Assembly: GCF_002158865.1 (NCBI RefSeq)
Contig: NZ_CP021455.1
Location: 1,240,001 to 1,304,000 of the forward strand
Direction of reading: 5' to 3'
Length of the DNA stretch: 64,000 nucleotides
DNA from: Comamonas serinivorans
GTDB lineage: Bacteria; Pseudomonadota; Gammaproteobacteria; Burkholderiales; Burkholderiaceae_C
Shown: piece by piece, positions 34,094 through 42,615 of the stretch
Position numbering within the stretch: position 1 is the first letter of the stretch
How the letters are laid out: every line of letters starts with the position of its first letter
The notes under the pieces: model-generated
Databases searched by the model: none
Seen by the model: the letters and a program-made list of their open reading frames with translations, nothing else
Told to the model about the DNA's origin: nothing
Translations under genes and position numbers: made by a program

Positions 34094-35109
34094 GACCAGC
34101 CTCGCAGCGCCACGCGGCGGTTGTAGGTGTTCATCAGGGCGGCAATCGCGAGCGACAGCGCCAGGTACACCGCCATGACGATGGCGATGCACTCGAACGC
34201 GCGGCCGGTGTTGCCGATGGTCATGTTGGCCACCGAGACCAGCTCCGGGTAGCCCACGGCCACGGCCAGCGACGAGTTCTTGGTCAGGCTCAGCAGCTGG
34301 TTGGTCAGCGCCGGCACGATGACGCGCTGCGCCTGCGGCAGCACGACCAGGCGCATCTCCTGCCCGGGCTGAAGGCCCAGGGCCCGCGCGGCCAGCCATT
34401 GGCCCTCGGGCACGGCCTGGATGCCGGCGCGCACGATTTCGGCCACGAAGGCGGCCGAGTACAGCGCCAGCGCGGTGACGATGGCCACGTACTCGGGGCT
34501 GAGCGCGGCGCCGCCCGTGACGCCGAAGGTGCCCGGCTCGGGCCATTCGACGAACCAGCCCGCCTCGCCCTGGGCCGGCCAGGGCATGCTCAGGCCGGCC
34601 TTGCTGAGCCACACCCCGGGCAGCAGGTGCAGGGGTTCGGTGGGGTCGGGCAGCAGGGCGCCGATGGCAAACGCCACCATCAGCAGCTGCAGCAGCAGCG
34701 GCACGTTGCGCACCAGGTGGATGTAGCCCCCGCACAGGCCGCTGACCAGGCGGTGCGGCACCAGCCGGCCCACGCCCAGCAGCACGCCCAGCACCACGGC
34801 GACGATGGCCGCGGGCACGGCCGCGCGCACGGTGTTGCCCACACCGGTCAAAAAGGCGCGCCAGAACGGCTGCTCGGGCGAGTAGGACGGCCAGCCTTCG
34901 CTGATCGGGATGCCGGCCGCATCGCCGAGGAAGTCGAAGCCCGAGCGCACGCCGCGTGCGCGCAGCACGTCGAGCGCGTGCTGCACCGCCCACCAGACCA
35001 GCCCCACCAGCGCCAGGATGAGCACGACCTGCAGCACCAGGGCGATGCGCGACGACGTTGCGCCGCGGGCGGGCGGCGGCGCAGCGGGTGGGGGCGAGGG
35101 GTGGGTCAT
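34090..35109 (-). CDS. Polar amino-acid ABC transporter permease (AapQ-like)
   Basis: 339 residues. Membrane permease with GYIHLVRNVPLLLQLLMVAF, YSAAFVAEIVRAGIQAVPEG and the EAA loop LAARALGLQPGQEMRLVVLP. The large periplasmic insertion between the first helix and the permease core is characteristic of AapQ. It forms a heterodimer with the AapM-like protein encoded immediately downstream, for uptake of acidic or general L-amino acids. The start is 10 bp from palindrome copy 7, which lies in its 5' leader or promoter. Confidence 0.92.
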   Translation of the reverse strand: MTHPSPPPAAPPPARGATSSRIALVLQVVLILALVGLVWWAVQHALDVLRARGVRSGFDFLGDAAGIPISEGWPSYSPEQPFWRAFLTGVGNTVRAAVPAAIVAVVLGVLLGVGRLVPHRLVSGLCGGYIHLVRNVPLLLQLLMVAFAIGALLPDPTEPLHLLPGVWLSKAGLSMPWPAQGEAGWFVEWPEPGTFGVTGGAALSPEYVAIVTALALYSAAFVAEIVRAGIQAVPEGQWLAARALGLQPGQEMRLVVLPQAQRVIVPALTNQLLSLTKNSSLAVAVGYPELVSVANMTIGNTGRAFECIAIVMAVYLALSLAIAALMNTYNRRVALRGWS

Positions 35110-35740
35110 GGTCTGGTCAGGGTATGCGGTGATTGCCGTTTATTTCGCATCAACAATTGCTTGATACTGGTCATGTCGGAGTGTGGCGCATGGCCGTGGC
35201 GCAGGGGATGGGCGCTTGCAGGGGCGTTCATTCGCTGCGGTTCGGGTTGGCCCTCCATCACTGCCTGCCTCGATGGGCCGTGCGGCGCTCGCGGTGCTCG
35301 GCCGGAGACGGCTGCATGCCCGAGCACCGCGTTGGCGGCTGGCCTCGATGAAGGGTTGCGCCACCTGTCGCGCCGCCAGCGATGGCCAAGCTGACCCGCC
35401 GCGACGCGCAGGTGCCAGACATCGGGTGTCCACGGATTGGCCCCCCGGCTGTCTGTTGGTTGGCCCCCAGCACGGCCCTGAGCCCCCGACGCCTGCACAA
35501 CCCGGCACCTTCGTCACCGCACATCCAGGCCGGGTGAACCCGTGGCGCCGCCCGACGTCCAGACCAAGGCGTGGGTGGCGAAGGCGTCGCGGCACACAAC
35601 GCCCTGAGCGATGAACGCCGCAGCCGCGGTGAGCATCCCTTGCACGGGCCGAGCTGACGCAGCGCGGCGCGTCGAACGCCGTCAGGGCGTTGGCACGGCC
35701 TGCCAACGCCTGCAGGGTCTGGCCCATGCGGTCACCCGCC
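35110..35740. other. Intergenic region in the aap locus
   Basis: About 630 bp between the AapJ-like gene and the permeases. It holds palindrome copy 7 at 35120-35169; the rest shows no credible gene. Confidence 0.5.
35120..35169. repeat. 50-bp dispersed palindrome, copy 7
   Basis: Begins GGGTATGCGG and ends TTGATACTG; left core TTGCCGTT is perfect, the right arm (ATCAACAA) has decayed. Ten bases upstream of the AapQ-like start. Confidence 0.75.
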
Positions 35741-36781
35741 TCACTTCACCGGCAGCGCGTACAGCAGGCCGCCCTTGTTCCACAGGCGGTTGTTGCCGCG
35801 TGGCAGCTTCAGCACCGAGTTCGGGCCGACGTTGCGCTCGAAGACCTCGCCGTAGTTGCCCACGGCCTTGATGGCGTGGTAGGACCAGTCCTTGCTCAGG
35901 CCCAACAGCTTGCCCAGGTCATCGCCCGTGCCCAGCAGGCGCTGCTGGGCGGGGTCTTTGCTGCTGCCGCGCAGCTGGTCGATGTTGGCCTGCGTGATGC
36001 CGACTTCCTCGGCCTCGATCAGCGCATTGGGCACCCACTTGACGATGGCGAACCAGTCGTCGTCGCCGCGGCGCACGAAGGGCGCCAGCGGCTCTTTCGA
36101 GATCAGCTCGGGCAGGATCAGGTAGTCGTCGGGGTTGGGCGCTTCCTTGTTGCGCAGGCCCGCCAGGGCCGACACATCGGTCGTGAAGGCCTGGCAGCGG
36201 CCCGAGAAGAAGGCCTTGAACGAGGCCTCGAAGCTCTCGAACACCACCGTCTTGACGGGGATGCCCTGGGCGCGGAAGTAGTCGGTCGCGTTCTTCTCGT
36301 TCGTCGTGCCCGACTGCGTGCAGATGGTGGCGCCCTTGAGCTGCTTGGCGCTGCTCACCTTCAGCTTCTTGGGCACCAGAAAGCCCTGGCCGTCGTAGTA
36401 GTTGATGGTGGTGGCGTGCAGGCCCAGCGACGCATCGCGCGTGAGGTTGGCCGTCGTGTTGCGTGCCAGTACATCCACCTCGCCGGCCTGCAGGGCCGAG
36501 AAGCGCTGCTGGGAGTTGAGCGGCACGAACTCGACCTTGTTGCCATCGCCCAGCACGGCCGCGGCGATGGCGCGGCAGGTGTCCACGTCCAGGCCGGTCC
36601 ACTTGCCTTGCGTGTCGGGGGCCGAGAAGCCGGCCACGCCATTGGTCACACCGCATTTGACGGTGCCGCGTTTCTTCACGGCGTCCAGCGTGGCGCCGGC
36701 GTGGGCCGAGGTGGCGGCCATCAGGCTCAAGGTGGCGGCCACCAGCGTGGCGCCCAGAGTGGGAAGGGGCAGGGAGGACAT
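35741..36781 (-). CDS. Amino-acid ABC transporter substrate-binding protein (AapJ-like)
   Basis: 346 residues. A signal peptide (ending ATSAHA) precedes a class 3 periplasmic binding protein: VKKRGTVKCGVTNGVAGFSA, WTGLDVDTCRAIAAAVLGD and NTTANLTRDASLGL are near-diagnostic of AapJ, the general L-amino-acid receptor. It delivers amino acids to the AapQ/AapM permeases encoded downstream on the same strand, although 631 bp separate them. That gap holds palindrome copy 7, so the operon may be split into two transcripts or processed. Confidence 0.92.
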   Translation of the reverse strand: MSSLPLPTLGATLVAATLSLMAATSAHAGATLDAVKKRGTVKCGVTNGVAGFSAPDTQGKWTGLDVDTCRAIAAAVLGDGNKVEFVPLNSQQRFSALQAGEVDVLARNTTANLTRDASLGLHATTINYYDGQGFLVPKKLKVSSAKQLKGATICTQSGTTNEKNATDYFRAQGIPVKTVVFESFEASFKAFFSGRCQAFTTDVSALAGLRNKEAPNPDDYLILPELISKEPLAPFVRRGDDDWFAIVKWVPNALIEAEEVGITQANIDQLRGSSKDPAQQRLLGTGDDLGKLLGLSKDWSYHAIKAVGNYGEVFERNVGPNSVLKLPRGNNRLWNKGGLLYALPVK

Positions 36782-37089
36782 CGTGAAGCTCCTGATCAGG
36801 CGGATGAAGTCCTGGGCCAGGGTCCTGGGGGATCGTTCGGCAGCACCGGGTGGCAGGGCGCGCCGGCCGGCTCCGGCGGATCGGGAGCCGTGGCGCTGGC
36901 GTGCCGCTCACGCGCTGCAGAGGGTCCGGCAGGTCAGGCCGCAGTGCAAAGCCTGGGGATGGTAACTGGGTGGGCGGACGTTTTCGTTATGAGCTTATGC
37001 CGTGCGCGCCATGCCCCGGGGAGCGCTGGGGGCGCCGGAACGCCCTTGGCGGCAGGATGGCGCCGGCGTTTCGTGTAGAACCGCAGGCC
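36782..37089. other. Divergent intergenic region, aapJ-like/yggS
   Basis: 308 bp between divergent genes; promoters for both are expected. No palindrome copy, hairpin or clear promoter hexamers were identified. Confidence 0.4.
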
Positions 37090-37803
37090 ATGAATGCAAC
37101 GAGTACCTCTACCCTGGCGCAGCGCCTGCAGGCCTTGCGTGTGCGCATGGACCTGGCCGCGCAGCGCGCCGGCCGCGACCCCCTGTCCGTGCAGCTGCTG
37201 GCCGTGAGCAAGACCTTCGACGCCGACGCCATCCGCGAGGCCCACGCGCTGGGCCTGACGCACTTTGCCGAGAACAAGGCGCAGGAGTTGCGCGAGAAGG
37301 CGGCGCAACTGGCCGACCTGGGCGACATCGTGTGGGTGATGATCGGTCACCTGCAGACCAACAAGGCCAAGGAGGTGGCGCGCGTGGCGCACGAAATCCA
37401 GAGCCTGGACCGGTGGGAGTTGGCCGAGGCGCTGCACAAGCGGCTGACGCTGGAGGGGCGCACCCTGCGCGCGCTGGTGCAGGTCAAGACCGCGAACGAA
37501 GAGAGCAAATTCGGTCTGGCGCCCGAGCGCCTGCACGACTTCGTCGCCCGCGTGCAGGCCGAATGCCCCACGCTGCAGCTGCAGGGCCTGATGACCCTGG
37601 CCGACCACACCGACGACCCGGCCGTGGTGCGCGGCTGCTTTGCTCAGCTTGCACGCCTGCGCGAAGGCCTGCTGGGGGCCGGGTTCGCGAGCATGACGCG
37701 CCTGTCCATGGGCATGAGCGGTGATTTCGAGCTCGCGATTGCCGAAGGTGCGACCGACGTGCGCGTGGGCTCGGCGCTGTTCGGTGCCCGCGATTACGCT
37801 TGA
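37090..37803 (+). CDS. YggS family pyridoxal phosphate-binding protein
   Basis: 237 residues, a single-domain alanine racemase-like TIM barrel. The PLP lysine sits in LLAVSKTFDADAI, and HFAENKAQELREKA, IGHLQTNKAKEVA and LSMGMSGDFELAIAEGATD are the usual conserved strands (the last binds the phosphate). These proteins keep PLP and amino-acid pools balanced rather than catalysing a known reaction. The ATG at 37090 fits the family start; a much longer upstream frame is not supported. Palindrome copy 8 follows 11 nt after the stop. Confidence 0.95.
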   Translation: MNATSTSTLAQRLQALRVRMDLAAQRAGRDPLSVQLLAVSKTFDADAIREAHALGLTHFAENKAQELREKAAQLADLGDIVWVMIGHLQTNKAKEVARVAHEIQSLDRWELAEALHKRLTLEGRTLRALVQVKTANEESKFGLAPERLHDFVARVQAECPTLQLQGLMTLADHTDDPAVVRGCFAQLARLREGLLGAGFASMTRLSMGMSGDFELAIAEGATDVRVGSALFGARDYA

Positions 37804-38461
37804 AGTGTGTGATGAAGTATGCGGCAAGCTGCGTTTGTTGAATAACGAGAACGGCTGCATACCCCATTTTGAGCCTGCGTGAGGACCACCGCTGGCGGGA
37901 TGAGGGCTTCCATCACGCCGGCCACCGCATGTCGTCTCGCCCTTGGCCACGAGCGCGTCGCCGTCCCATGCCGTGCGGCCCGAACCGATTTAGCACCGCT
38001 GCAGCGAGGCCGCGACCTGCAGGCCGGGTCGAGGTCCACGCCCGCGGCCACGCAGCGGGCGTTGGCCATGGTGTCGGTTCATGGAGCGGGCTGACGCCGG
38101 GCATCCCGATCAACACGCTGGCTCAACACGCAGCGGCAGCGCTCTCGGCTGGGGCCTGGCGGGCTTGCATCGGGAATCAGGCGCAGACGCCAGGTCCCCG
38201 AGCCCAGCGCCTGAAACACGGCCCGAGAAGCCGTGGCGTGGTGGTGGAGGGCGCGCAGGCCGAAGCTGACGCCTTGGCGCCTGTCGTGCGGGGGCAAACC
38301 GACTAGATTGCAGTCGGCCCAGGGGCGGTGCTGGTGCCAGCGCATGGCGTGGCAGTCAGGCCGCCGGATCGCCGGACCTGATGGGTTTGCGCGGTGCCCG
38401 CGCTGGCCGCCTGCCAGCGGCAAGCCGCCCCTTTTGTTTCATCACCCCAGGAGACCCATCC
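37804..38461. other. Non-coding stretch
   Basis: About 660 bp. Palindrome copy 8 is at its left end (37815-37864); the remainder is GC-rich without a gene I can support. The promoter of the small monooxygenase gene should lie near the right end. Confidence 0.4.
37815..37864. repeat. 50-bp dispersed palindrome, copy 8
   Basis: Begins AAGTATGCGG and ends GCATACCC; core GCTGCGTT and AACGAGAA. It lies 11 nt after the yggS stop codon. Confidence 0.75.
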
Positions 38462-38770
38462 ATGATCAGCGTCGTTGCCGTCATCACCGCCAAGCCCGGC
38501 CTGCGTGCCCAAGTGCTCGAAGCCTTCAACGCCAACCGCCCGGCCGTGCTGGCCGAAGACGGTTGCATCGAGTACCAGGCCGCCGTCGATGCCTCGGCTT
38601 TCCCGCCGTCGCGCGGCAGCTTCGGCGAAGACACCTTCGTCGTGCTCGAGCGCTGGGCCAGCCCTGCGGCGCTCAAGGCCCACGGCGCCTCGGCCCACAT
38701 GGCCGAGTACAGCGCCAAGACCAAGGAGCTGGTGGCCAGCCGCGTCATCCACATCCTGGAAGCCGTTTGA
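38462..38770 (+). CDS. Antibiotic biosynthesis monooxygenase (ABM) domain protein
   Basis: 102 residues, a one-domain ferredoxin-like dimer-forming protein: VVAVITAKPGLRAQVLEAF, then EDGCIEYQAAVD and FVVLERWASPAALKAH. ABM proteins include cofactor-free monooxygenases and quinol-binding proteins; the substrate is unknown. The start has a strong CCAGGAGACCC ribosome-binding site. It appears to be monocistronic, with palindrome copy 9 only 8 nt after its stop. Confidence 0.9.
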   Translation: MISVVAVITAKPGLRAQVLEAFNANRPAVLAEDGCIEYQAAVDASAFPPSRGSFGEDTFVVLERWASPAALKAHGASAHMAEYSAKTKELVASRVIHILEAV

Positions 38771-38778
38771 TGCCATGG

Positions 38779-38828
38779 CAGTATGCATGTTCTGCCGTTC
38801 AGCATGAAACAGAAGCACATGCATACTC
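38779..38828. repeat. 50-bp dispersed palindrome, copy 9
   Basis: Begins CAGTATGCATG and ends CATGCATACTC, giving a long outer stem; core CTGCCGTT is good on the left and AACAGAAG weaker on the right. Eight nt after the ABM stop codon. Confidence 0.85.
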
Positions 38829-39024
38829 CGCCAGTTTGATGGCGAACATGCCCTGCGCCTGATCCGCCATCGGGCGTGACGCGGCCAGGCCAGACCGCAG
38901 GCGCTTTGGCGTTCCCAGTCGCCCGCGTGGCGCCGGGGGCAGAGGTCGGCGCATGAAGCAGGCGCCTGCACGGTTGATGTGCCGGCGCCTGAGCGGCGGG
39001 CCGGGCCGGCGCACAATCGCGGCC

Positions 39025-39564
39025 ATGTCTTCGCTCACCTCCGCGCCTCGCGTGCGCATTCGCTCCGCCGTGCCGGCCGATGCCCCGGCCATTGCCGAGA
39101 TCTACAACGACGCCGTGCGCCACACCACGGCGATCTGGAACGACGTGACCGTCGACGCCGTGAACCGCGAGGCTTGGCTGGCCCAGCGTCAGGCCGGCGG
39201 CTTTCCGGTGCTGGTGGCCGTGGCGGACGATGAGCGCAGCGCCCTGGGGTATGCCTCGTACGGGCCTTGGCGCAATTTCGACGGCTACCGGTACACGGTG
39301 GAAAATTCGGTCTATGTGCACCCGGATGCGCGCCGTCTCGGGGTGGCGCGCGCGCTCATGGCGGCCCTGATCCAGCGCGCCCGCGACGACGGCCTGCACA
39401 CCATGGTGGCCGCCATCGAGGCCGGCAACCAGGCCTCGATCGCGCTGCATCAAGACTTCGGGTTCGTCGAAACCGCCCGCATGCCCGAGGTGGGCTGCAA
39501 GTTTGGCCGCTGGCTGGACCTGGTGTTCCTGCAGCTGCGGCTGCAGGACTTCGAGCCGCGCTGA
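39025..39564 (+). CDS. GNAT N-acetyltransferase (phosphinothricin acetyltransferase-like)
   Basis: 179 residues. The pattern VRIRSAVPADAPAIAEIYND, SVYVHPDARRLGVARALM (acetyl-CoA pyrophosphate loop R-L-G-V-A) and MPEVGCKFGRWLDLVFLQ is that of the Pat/Bar/YncA subgroup, which acetylate methionine sulfone, sulfoximine or related amino acids. The start MSSLTSAPRVR (39025) is preferred over a longer frame because the domain begins directly after it. It is followed by a non-coding stretch containing a gene remnant on the other strand. Confidence 0.9.
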   Translation: MSSLTSAPRVRIRSAVPADAPAIAEIYNDAVRHTTAIWNDVTVDAVNREAWLAQRQAGGFPVLVAVADDERSALGYASYGPWRNFDGYRYTVENSVYVHPDARRLGVARALMAALIQRARDDGLHTMVAAIEAGNQASIALHQDFGFVETARMPEVGCKFGRWLDLVFLQLRLQDFEPR

Positions 39565-39617
39565 CAGCAGGCCTGTCCGGTCCTGTCAGAAGAGACACGG
39601 CCCAAAAGGGTTCGGCC

Positions 39618-39657
39618 AAAAAAAGCCCGCCCGAAGTGGCTGGGCCGGCAAGGGCTT
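39618..39657 (-). terminator. Possible terminator downstream of the FAD-protein remnant
   Basis: On the minus strand AAGCCC pairs with GGGCTT, with inner GC pairs, followed by seven T residues. It would have served the decayed gene at 39721-39855. Confidence 0.35.
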
Positions 39658-39720
39658 GGCCAGACGGCTCCACCTTCGTCAGGACTGGCGCGGCCAGAAG
39701 CCGTTCGAAGGGCACCCTTC

Positions 39721-39855
39721 TCACCCTCTGTGTGGCAGACACTGCGAGGCCTCGTCGCGCGCGAACTGCACGGGCGACGAGGTGCGCGCCTCCACGCCCG
39801 TCAACACGGCGTCGCTGCGGTCAAAGCCTTTGATCTTCTTGCCAGCGCGGCCCGA
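39721..39855 (-). pseudogene. Remnant of a FAD-dependent dehydrogenase C-terminus
   Basis: About 41 residues including GKKIKGFDRSDAVLTGVEAR and TSSPVQFARDE closely resemble the conserved C-terminal region of the large uncharacterised FAD-dependent dehydrogenases (where GVE-RTSSP and then LYPAGEGAGYAGGI follow). Here the frame ends at a stop right after QCLPHRG, before the FAD-binding motif, and nothing of the remaining 450 or so residues is found upstream. I read it as a relic of deletion. Confidence 0.5.
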
Positions 39856-40013
39856 GCGGGTTGGCTCCAGGCATGGGCTGACGCAAGACGGGGACGTGGG
39901 GCATGCGCATCGGCCACGGGCTGGACGAACGCTGGGGCCGCAGGCCTGATGTGGGCCGTCCGCTCCCACCCTCACAGCGCGCTCCATGCGTCCGTCCGTT
40001 CGGCGTGGCGGGT

Positions 40014-40922
40014 TCAGAACGTGCGGGCGACGCACCAGCGGATCGCCTCGTCGCGGAACTCGCGGCCCAGGGGCGTCAGGCTGTCGCCCTGGGCGTTGGC
40101 GCGCCACACCACGCCCAACTCGTGCTGCCATTGAAAGTCGGGCCCATCCAGCGCCACCAGGCCGTGCCCCTGCGCCTGGCGCAGCATGCTGAGGGTGGCC
40201 AGGCCCAGCAGGTCGCTGTGGCGCAACAGGCTGGCAAAGCTGGCCGGCGAGGCGTTGCTCTCCACCGCCACCCGGGCCTCGGGCAGGCTCTGGGCGCGCA
40301 GTTTGGCATCCAGCCACTGGCGCAGGAACAGGTCGGCCGTGGGCAGGGCCCAGCGTTCACCGGCCAGATCGGCCAGGCTGCGCAGGCTGGCCAGGCGCGG
40401 GTGGTCGGCGCTGGCCACCAGGCACATGGCCAACGGCCCCAGCGACTGCTGCGCCATGCCCTGGGGCAGGACATCGGGCAGTGCGAGGAAGGCCAGGTCC
40501 AGCTCACCCGTGGCCAGGCGGTCGAGCAAGGGCGCGCTGAGCTGGCTGTCGAAGCGGAACCGCGCCATGGGCCGGGTGGGCAGGAAGCGCGCGATGAGTG
40601 GCGACAGCAGGGTGTGCGTGAGCGCGGGCAGCACGCCGATGCGCAATTGGCCGGTTACCGCGGCGCGCTGTTCGGCCATGCTGGCCTGCAGCGCCTGGCA
40701 GTCCAGCAGCACGGTCTGGGCATGGGCCAGCAGGCGCCGACCCGCGGCCGTGGGCGTGACCCCGCGCGGCGCACGCGCCAACAGCGGCAGGCCAAACTCG
40801 GCTTCGAGCCGGCCCATGGCCTTGGACAGGGCCGATTGCGTGCTGCCCAGGGCCCGGGCGGCTGCCGAGAGTTGGCCATGCTCGCAAATCGCGACCAGGC
40901 AGTGCAGATCATCCAGGCGCAT
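40014..40922 (-). CDS. LysR family transcriptional regulator
   Basis: 302 residues. The N-terminal winged helix, MRLDDLHCLVAICEHGQLSA onward with LGSTQSALSKAMGRLEAEFG, is typical of LysR proteins, followed by a periplasmic-binding-protein-like effector domain (GQLRIGVLPALTHTLLSPLI). The start MRLDDL at 40922 fits the family; a longer frame adds an unlikely Pro-rich leader. It is divergent from a Bug binding-protein gene (41165), across 242 bp, which it probably controls in response to that protein's ligand or its catabolite. Confidence 0.93.
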   Translation of the reverse strand: MRLDDLHCLVAICEHGQLSAAARALGSTQSALSKAMGRLEAEFGLPLLARAPRGVTPTAAGRRLLAHAQTVLLDCQALQASMAEQRAAVTGQLRIGVLPALTHTLLSPLIARFLPTRPMARFRFDSQLSAPLLDRLATGELDLAFLALPDVLPQGMAQQSLGPLAMCLVASADHPRLASLRSLADLAGERWALPTADLFLRQWLDAKLRAQSLPEARVAVESNASPASFASLLRHSDLLGLATLSMLRQAQGHGLVALDGPDFQWQHELGVVWRANAQGDSLTPLGREFRDEAIRWCVARTF

Positions 40923-41164
40923 GGGCAGGGCGGTGATTGGGGCGAGTGGCGCCGCGAGGTCTGCGGTATTCCACTGAGGAATGCCTGGGCGCCGAAATGG
41001 CATGCATTATCGGCGCCGCACTTTCTAGACTGTGTGCACATCGGCGACGCGTGCGCCCCGGACTTTTTCCTCTGGTTCGGGCACGCGCGTGGCCTGGCTG
41101 TTCGCTTAGCGCCCAGGCCGGCCGCGATTCAGTCACCCGCACAACAACGCTTTGGAGACACACC

Positions 41165-42238
41165 ATGACGCGCTTCCCCATCCTGTTTCGCCCATCCCGC
41201 AGTCCGGGGGGCCGCGCGCTGCGGCCTGCCCCTGACCGAGGCCTGCCACGCGCACGCCGGCCGGTGCTGGCGGGTCTGGCCGTGGCGCTGGGCCTGTTCG
41301 GCAGCGGCGCCTGGGCCCAGGCTGCGCCGGGCAAGGTCGACGGTTTTCCCAACAAGCCCATCACCCTGGTCGTGCCGTCGACGGCGGGCAACGTGAACGA
41401 CGCCGTGGCGCGCATCCTGGGGCAGGAGCTGCAGGCGGCCTGGGGCCAACCGGTCATCGTCGAGAACCGCCCGGGCGCCGGCGCGGTGACGGGCACCAAG
41501 GTCGTGCTGGGTGCACCCAAGGACGGGCACACGCTGCTGCTCACCTTCACCGCCCACGTGCAAAACCCGTCGCTGATCAAGAACACGGGCTACGACCCCG
41601 TGAAGGACTTCGCCGCCGTCAGCGAGGTGGCGCTGTCCAGCGTCATGCTGGTGGCACACCCGCAGTTCGAAGCCAAGACCGTGGCCGACATCGTCAAGCT
41701 GGCGAAGGCCAAGCCCGGCGAGCTGGCCTACGGCTCGTACGGCACGGGCACCACGGGCCACATCCTGGGCGAGCAGTTCAAGCGCGCCGCTGGGCTGGAC
41801 CTGATGCACGTGGCCTACAAGGGCGGGGCGCCGCTGGTCAACGACCTGGCGGCCGGCCACGTCAAGTTCGGCTGGGCCCCGGTGGGCACGGCCATTGCGC
41901 TGGTGAAGGCCGGCAAGCTGCGCCCGGTGGCGTTTGCGGGCGAGAAACGCTCGGCCCTGCTGCCCGAGGTGCCGACCCTGGCTGAGGCCGGCTACAAGGG
42001 TTTCGAGCCCGACGCCTGGATGGGCCTGCTGGCACCCGCCGGCGTGCCGGCCGAACGCATCAACGCCTTGTCGGCGCAGATCCAGCGCATCGTGCACAAG
42101 CCCGAAGTCGCCCAGCGCATGCGCGAGCTGAACCTGGTGCCCGTGGGCAGCACCGCGCCCGCGTTCCAGGCCAAGCTGGCGTCGGACCTGGCGCACTGGA
42201 CCGGCCTGATCCGCGAGCTGAACATCACGGCCGAGTGA
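41165..42238 (+). CDS. Bug/TctC family periplasmic substrate-binding protein
   Basis: 357 residues with an unusually long, Arg/Pro-rich N-terminus before the hydrophobic core VLAGLAVALGLFGSGAWAQA of a signal peptide. Mature sequence begins FPNKPITLVVPSTAGNVNDA, the Bug signature with VPSTAG for the usual VPFPAGG, and later DGHTLLLTFTAHVQNPSLI and HVAYKGGAPLVNDL. Orphan receptor without TctAB. The ATG follows TTTGGAGACACACC. An internal start after the Arg-rich part is not excluded. The divergent LysR gene suggests ligand-induced expression. Confidence 0.92.
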   Translation: MTRFPILFRPSRSPGGRALRPAPDRGLPRARRPVLAGLAVALGLFGSGAWAQAAPGKVDGFPNKPITLVVPSTAGNVNDAVARILGQELQAAWGQPVIVENRPGAGAVTGTKVVLGAPKDGHTLLLTFTAHVQNPSLIKNTGYDPVKDFAAVSEVALSSVMLVAHPQFEAKTVADIVKLAKAKPGELAYGSYGTGTTGHILGEQFKRAAGLDLMHVAYKGGAPLVNDLAAGHVKFGWAPVGTAIALVKAGKLRPVAFAGEKRSALLPEVPTLAEAGYKGFEPDAWMGLLAPAGVPAERINALSAQIQRIVHKPEVAQRMRELNLVPVGSTAPAFQAKLASDLAHWTGLIRELNITAE

Positions 42239-42615
42239 CCGGGCGGTGGCCTGCTCGGGCGCGTGTTGGCGCGTCCGGGCTGGCCGTCTGCCGCATCCGC
42301 CTGCATCGCGGGGCCATCCGCGCATGACATGGGCAGCCGTCCGCGATGTCGTGGCGGTGACCGGACAGCCACCTGCACCCAAGGTCCCTCCATGCTCGGC
42401 ATCCCCATGCGCCACGCATGCACACGCCAGACGCTGACAAACGCCGGGGTCCACGGTGGGTGCCGGTTGGCGGATGCCGGTGCACGGGCTTGACGCGACC
42501 CGAGTATCTTCACCTTGGCGTCAGTCCGGCATCGGCCAAGGCGGCATACTTCAGTTCGTTCAACCCTTCTCAGCCCGCGGCTCCTGCTCGGGCGCCTCTC
42601 CTGAATCCCTTCGCC
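42239..42615. other. Intergenic region with palindrome copy 10
   Basis: 377 bp; the palindrome at 42502-42551 is the only structure noticed, about 65 bp before the oxidoreductase start. No gene. Confidence 0.5.
42502..42551. repeat. 50-bp dispersed palindrome, copy 10
   Basis: Begins GAGTATCTTC and ends GGCATACTT. The core has changed on both arms yet still pairs (CCTTGGC with GCCAAGG). In the leader or promoter of the quinone oxidoreductase gene. Confidence 0.75.

Larger units (their letters stand above)
39565..40013. other. Intergenic region with a gene remnant
   Basis: About 450 bp holding a fragment of a FAD-dependent dehydrogenase on the minus strand and a terminator-like hairpin, listed separately. 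No intact gene. Confidence 0.5.

Noticed and set aside
39903..41168. 421-codon plus-strand frame over the LysR gene
   Set aside because: Gln/Gly/Arg-rich shadow of the LysR gene.
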